Shown: piece by piece, positions 14,850 through 16,378 of the stretch | How positions within the stretch are numbered: position 1 is the stretch's first letter | Layout: the number at the start of each line of letters is the position of its first letter | DNA from: JAJRRA01 sp048636595 | Lineage (GTDB): Bacteria; Pseudomonadota; Gammaproteobacteria; Xanthomonadales; SZUA-36 | DNA: 16,378 nt | Direction of reading: 5' to 3' | Assembly: GCA_048636595.1 (NCBI GenBank) | Contig: JAIVWI010000056.1 | Location: forward strand, 1 to 16,378 | Position numbers and translations under genes: made by a program | The notes under the pieces: model-generated | What the model saw: the letters and a program-made list of their open reading frames with translations, nothing else | Told to the model about the DNA's origin: nothing | Databases searched by the model: none

Positions 14850-14850
14850 T
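14841..14850 (+). promoter_or_regulatory. Ribosome binding site of pntB overlapping the end of pntA
   Basis: AGGAGGTGAT spans the last two Arg codons and TGA stop of pntA. It is a 10-base perfect complement of the anti-Shine-Dalgarno end of 16S rRNA (known sequence). From AGGAGG the spacer to the pntB ATG at 14857 is 10 bases. It decides the pntB start and links translation of both subunits. Confidence 0.85.
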
Positions 14851-14856
14851 GCCGTC

Positions 14857-16257
14857 ATGAATATCGAAGGAATTATTTCTGTGTCGTATATCATTGCGGC
14901 TATTCTTTTTATCCTGGCGCTGGGCGGGCTTTCCAATCAGGAAACCGCCAGGCGGGGTAACTGGTACGGCATCATCGGTATGGCGATCGCTTTGGTCGCT
15001 ACCGTTATCGGTAAGGTCGAGCTACATTATGAATATCTGATTGTGGCCTTGTTGATTGGCGGCAGCATCGGACTCGTTGCTGCGCGTCGTGTACAAATGA
15101 CCCAGATGCCGGAGCTTGTCGCCATTCTGCACAGCCTGGTGGGCGTTGCGGCAGTGGCCGTGGGATTCGCCAACTTCATGGACCCGGACAGGCTTGCGCA
15201 TTACGCGGACGTCGAACTGACCATTCATGACATCGAAACTTACATCGGTGTCCTCATCGGCGCCGTCACGTTTTCGGGGTCCGTGATCGCATTCGGCAAG
15301 TTGTCGGGGCGCATCGGCGGTTCACCGCTTACCTTGCCGGGAAGGCACTGGTTCAATCTCGCTCTGCTGGTTGGCACGTTCTGGTTTGGATACCAGTTTG
15401 TGGTGCAGTCTGCGGCAGGGGGGGGCATGGAGCCGCTTATCATCATGACGGCCATTGCCCTGGTGTTTGGCATTCACATGGTGATGGCGATCGGCGGCGC
15501 GGACATGCCGGTTGTGGTGTCCATGCTCAACAGCTACTCCGGTTGGGCTGCTGCCGCGACTGGCTTCATGCTCGGTAATGATCTGCTGATTGTGACAGGT
15601 GCGCTGGTCGGTTCCAGTGGCGCCATCCTGAGTTACATCATGTGCCGTGCTATGAACCGTAAGTTCCTCGCCGTGATAGCCGGAGGCTTCGGCACCGGTG
15701 GTGGAGCCGCCGCTGCAGCAGGCGACCAGGAAGGCGAGATCACTCCCATTGATACGGAAGAAACAGCAGCGCTGCTCGACAGCGCCAAAGAAGTGATGAT
15801 TATCCCCGGTTACGGTATGGCAGTGGCCCAGGCCCAGCATATCGTCTTTGAAATCACGAAAACGCTGCGCGCCAAGGGCGTCAATGTCCGCTTTGGCATT
15901 CACCCGGTCGCTGGTCGTATGCCGGGCCACATGAACGTGTTGTTGGCTGAGGCCAAGGTGCCCTACGACATCGTTTTTGAAATGGATGAAGTCAACGAAG
16001 ACTTCCCGAAAGTCGATGTTTCAATCGTCATCGGCGCCAATGACATCGTCAACCCTTCGGCGCTGACCGACCCCGACGGCCCGATTGGCGGCATGCCGGT
16101 ACTCGAGTGCTGGAAAGGAGACACGACAATCGTGCTCAAGCGCAGCATGGCTACCGGCTACGCGGGTGTACAGAATCCACTGTTCTTCCTGGAGAACACG
16201 CGCATGTTGTTTGGTGATGCCAAAGACAGCCTGGATGCGGTGTTCAAGGTGCTCTAG
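14857..16257 (+). CDS. pntB: Proton-translocating NAD(P)+ transhydrogenase subunit beta PntB
   Basis: PntB carries the rest of the membrane domain II and the NADP(H)-binding domain III. The 466 residues are close to E. coli PntB (462). The first about 270 residues hold eight to nine hydrophobic helices, starting IISVSYIIAAILFILALGGL, with polar residues in PELVAILHSLVGVAA as in the proton channel region. A Gly/Ala-rich hinge (about 280-295) precedes domain III, with IIPGYGMAVAQAQH (about 313-326), GIHPVAGRMPGHMNVLLAEA, and the NADP-contact block GANDIVNP and LKRSMATGYAGVQNPLF. The frame is open upstream to 14797, but the ATG at 14857 is supported by the strong ribosome binding site and family start. 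It ends with TAG. Confidence 0.97.
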   Translation: MNIEGIISVSYIIAAILFILALGGLSNQETARRGNWYGIIGMAIALVATVIGKVELHYEYLIVALLIGGSIGLVAARRVQMTQMPELVAILHSLVGVAAVAVGFANFMDPDRLAHYADVELTIHDIETYIGVLIGAVTFSGSVIAFGKLSGRIGGSPLTLPGRHWFNLALLVGTFWFGYQFVVQSAAGGGMEPLIIMTAIALVFGIHMVMAIGGADMPVVVSMLNSYSGWAAAATGFMLGNDLLIVTGALVGSSGAILSYIMCRAMNRKFLAVIAGGFGTGGGAAAAAGDQEGEITPIDTEETAALLDSAKEVMIIPGYGMAVAQAQHIVFEITKTLRAKGVNVRFGIHPVAGRMPGHMNVLLAEAKVPYDIVFEMDEVNEDFPKVDVSIVIGANDIVNPSALTDPDGPIGGMPVLECWKGDTTIVLKRSMATGYAGVQNPLFFLENTRMLFGDAKDSLDAVFKVL

Positions 16258-16378
16258 CAGTGTTTCAGCAACATTCATGAACATCAAATAGTCTATGAGT
16301 ACGCCTGTCAGGGTTTGTAGGACCTAACCTTGTTTGCGAAAAACGCCGTGCCATCAAGCGGAGGCGGTTAGCTGCCTT

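Noticed and set aside
14797..14856. N-terminal extension of the PntB frame
   Set aside because: It overlaps the end of pntA out of frame and the strong AGGAGGTGAT site points to the ATG at 14857.
16258..16378. Possible terminator or further gene after pntB
   Set aside because: CTAACC (16324-16329) and GGTTAG (16366-16371) are inverted, but the interior pairs poorly and there is no T run; no convincing coding frame is seen before the window ends.

Overview
The window looks like ordinary chromosome from a gammaproteobacterium, probably a free-living or marine lineage outside the Enterobacterales. The evidence is the Lpt/KdsC/RpoN block, IbaG, Hda, a purM-purN pair beside a DUF2066 gene, a PerM-type permease and hda, and a two-subunit PntAB. 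By eye the GC content is moderate to slightly high (not computed). No phage, insertion sequence, CRISPR array, tRNA or rRNA is visible. Most genes are core housekeeping genes. The accessory-looking parts are the repeats, one nucleosidase gene and one unrecognised lipoprotein.

Bases 1-3688, minus strand: one transcription unit reading yrbG, kdsC, lptC, lptA, lptB, rpoN. YrbG is a Na+/Ca2+ exchanger-family protein. KdsC makes free KDO for lipopolysaccharide, and LptC, LptA and LptB belong to the machine that carries LPS to the outer membrane. RpoN (sigma-54) is cut by the window edge. The usual kdsD between yrbG and kdsC is absent, and LptA ends in a tail encoded by five 18-bp tandem repeats.

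Bases 3689-7468: ibaG (BolA family) diverges from yrbG and converges on a minus-strand set read as purM, purN, then a lipoprotein M48 metalloprotease with TPR-like repeats. PurM and PurN catalyse steps of de novo purine synthesis. purN and the protease gene share one base, so translation is probably coupled.

Bases 7469-10308, plus strand: a DUF2066 secreted protein, a PerM/AI-2E family permease and hda (regulatory inactivation of DnaA), tightly packed. Bases 10356-10468 hold two tandem 54-bp palindromic units, each built of two inverted REP-like hairpins with CTTG loops (a REPIN-like structure). The first is followed by a T run and may terminate hda transcription.

Bases 10542-13069: a short-form AMP nucleosidase with an extended -10 promoter, converging on a 579-residue lipoprotein that I do not recognise. 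Bases 13070-13316 form a divergent regulatory region with palindromes. Bases 13317-16257 encode PntA and PntB, the proton-translocating transhydrogenase. The pntB ribosome binding site is formed by the last codons and stop of pntA. The final 121 bases hold no gene I can support.
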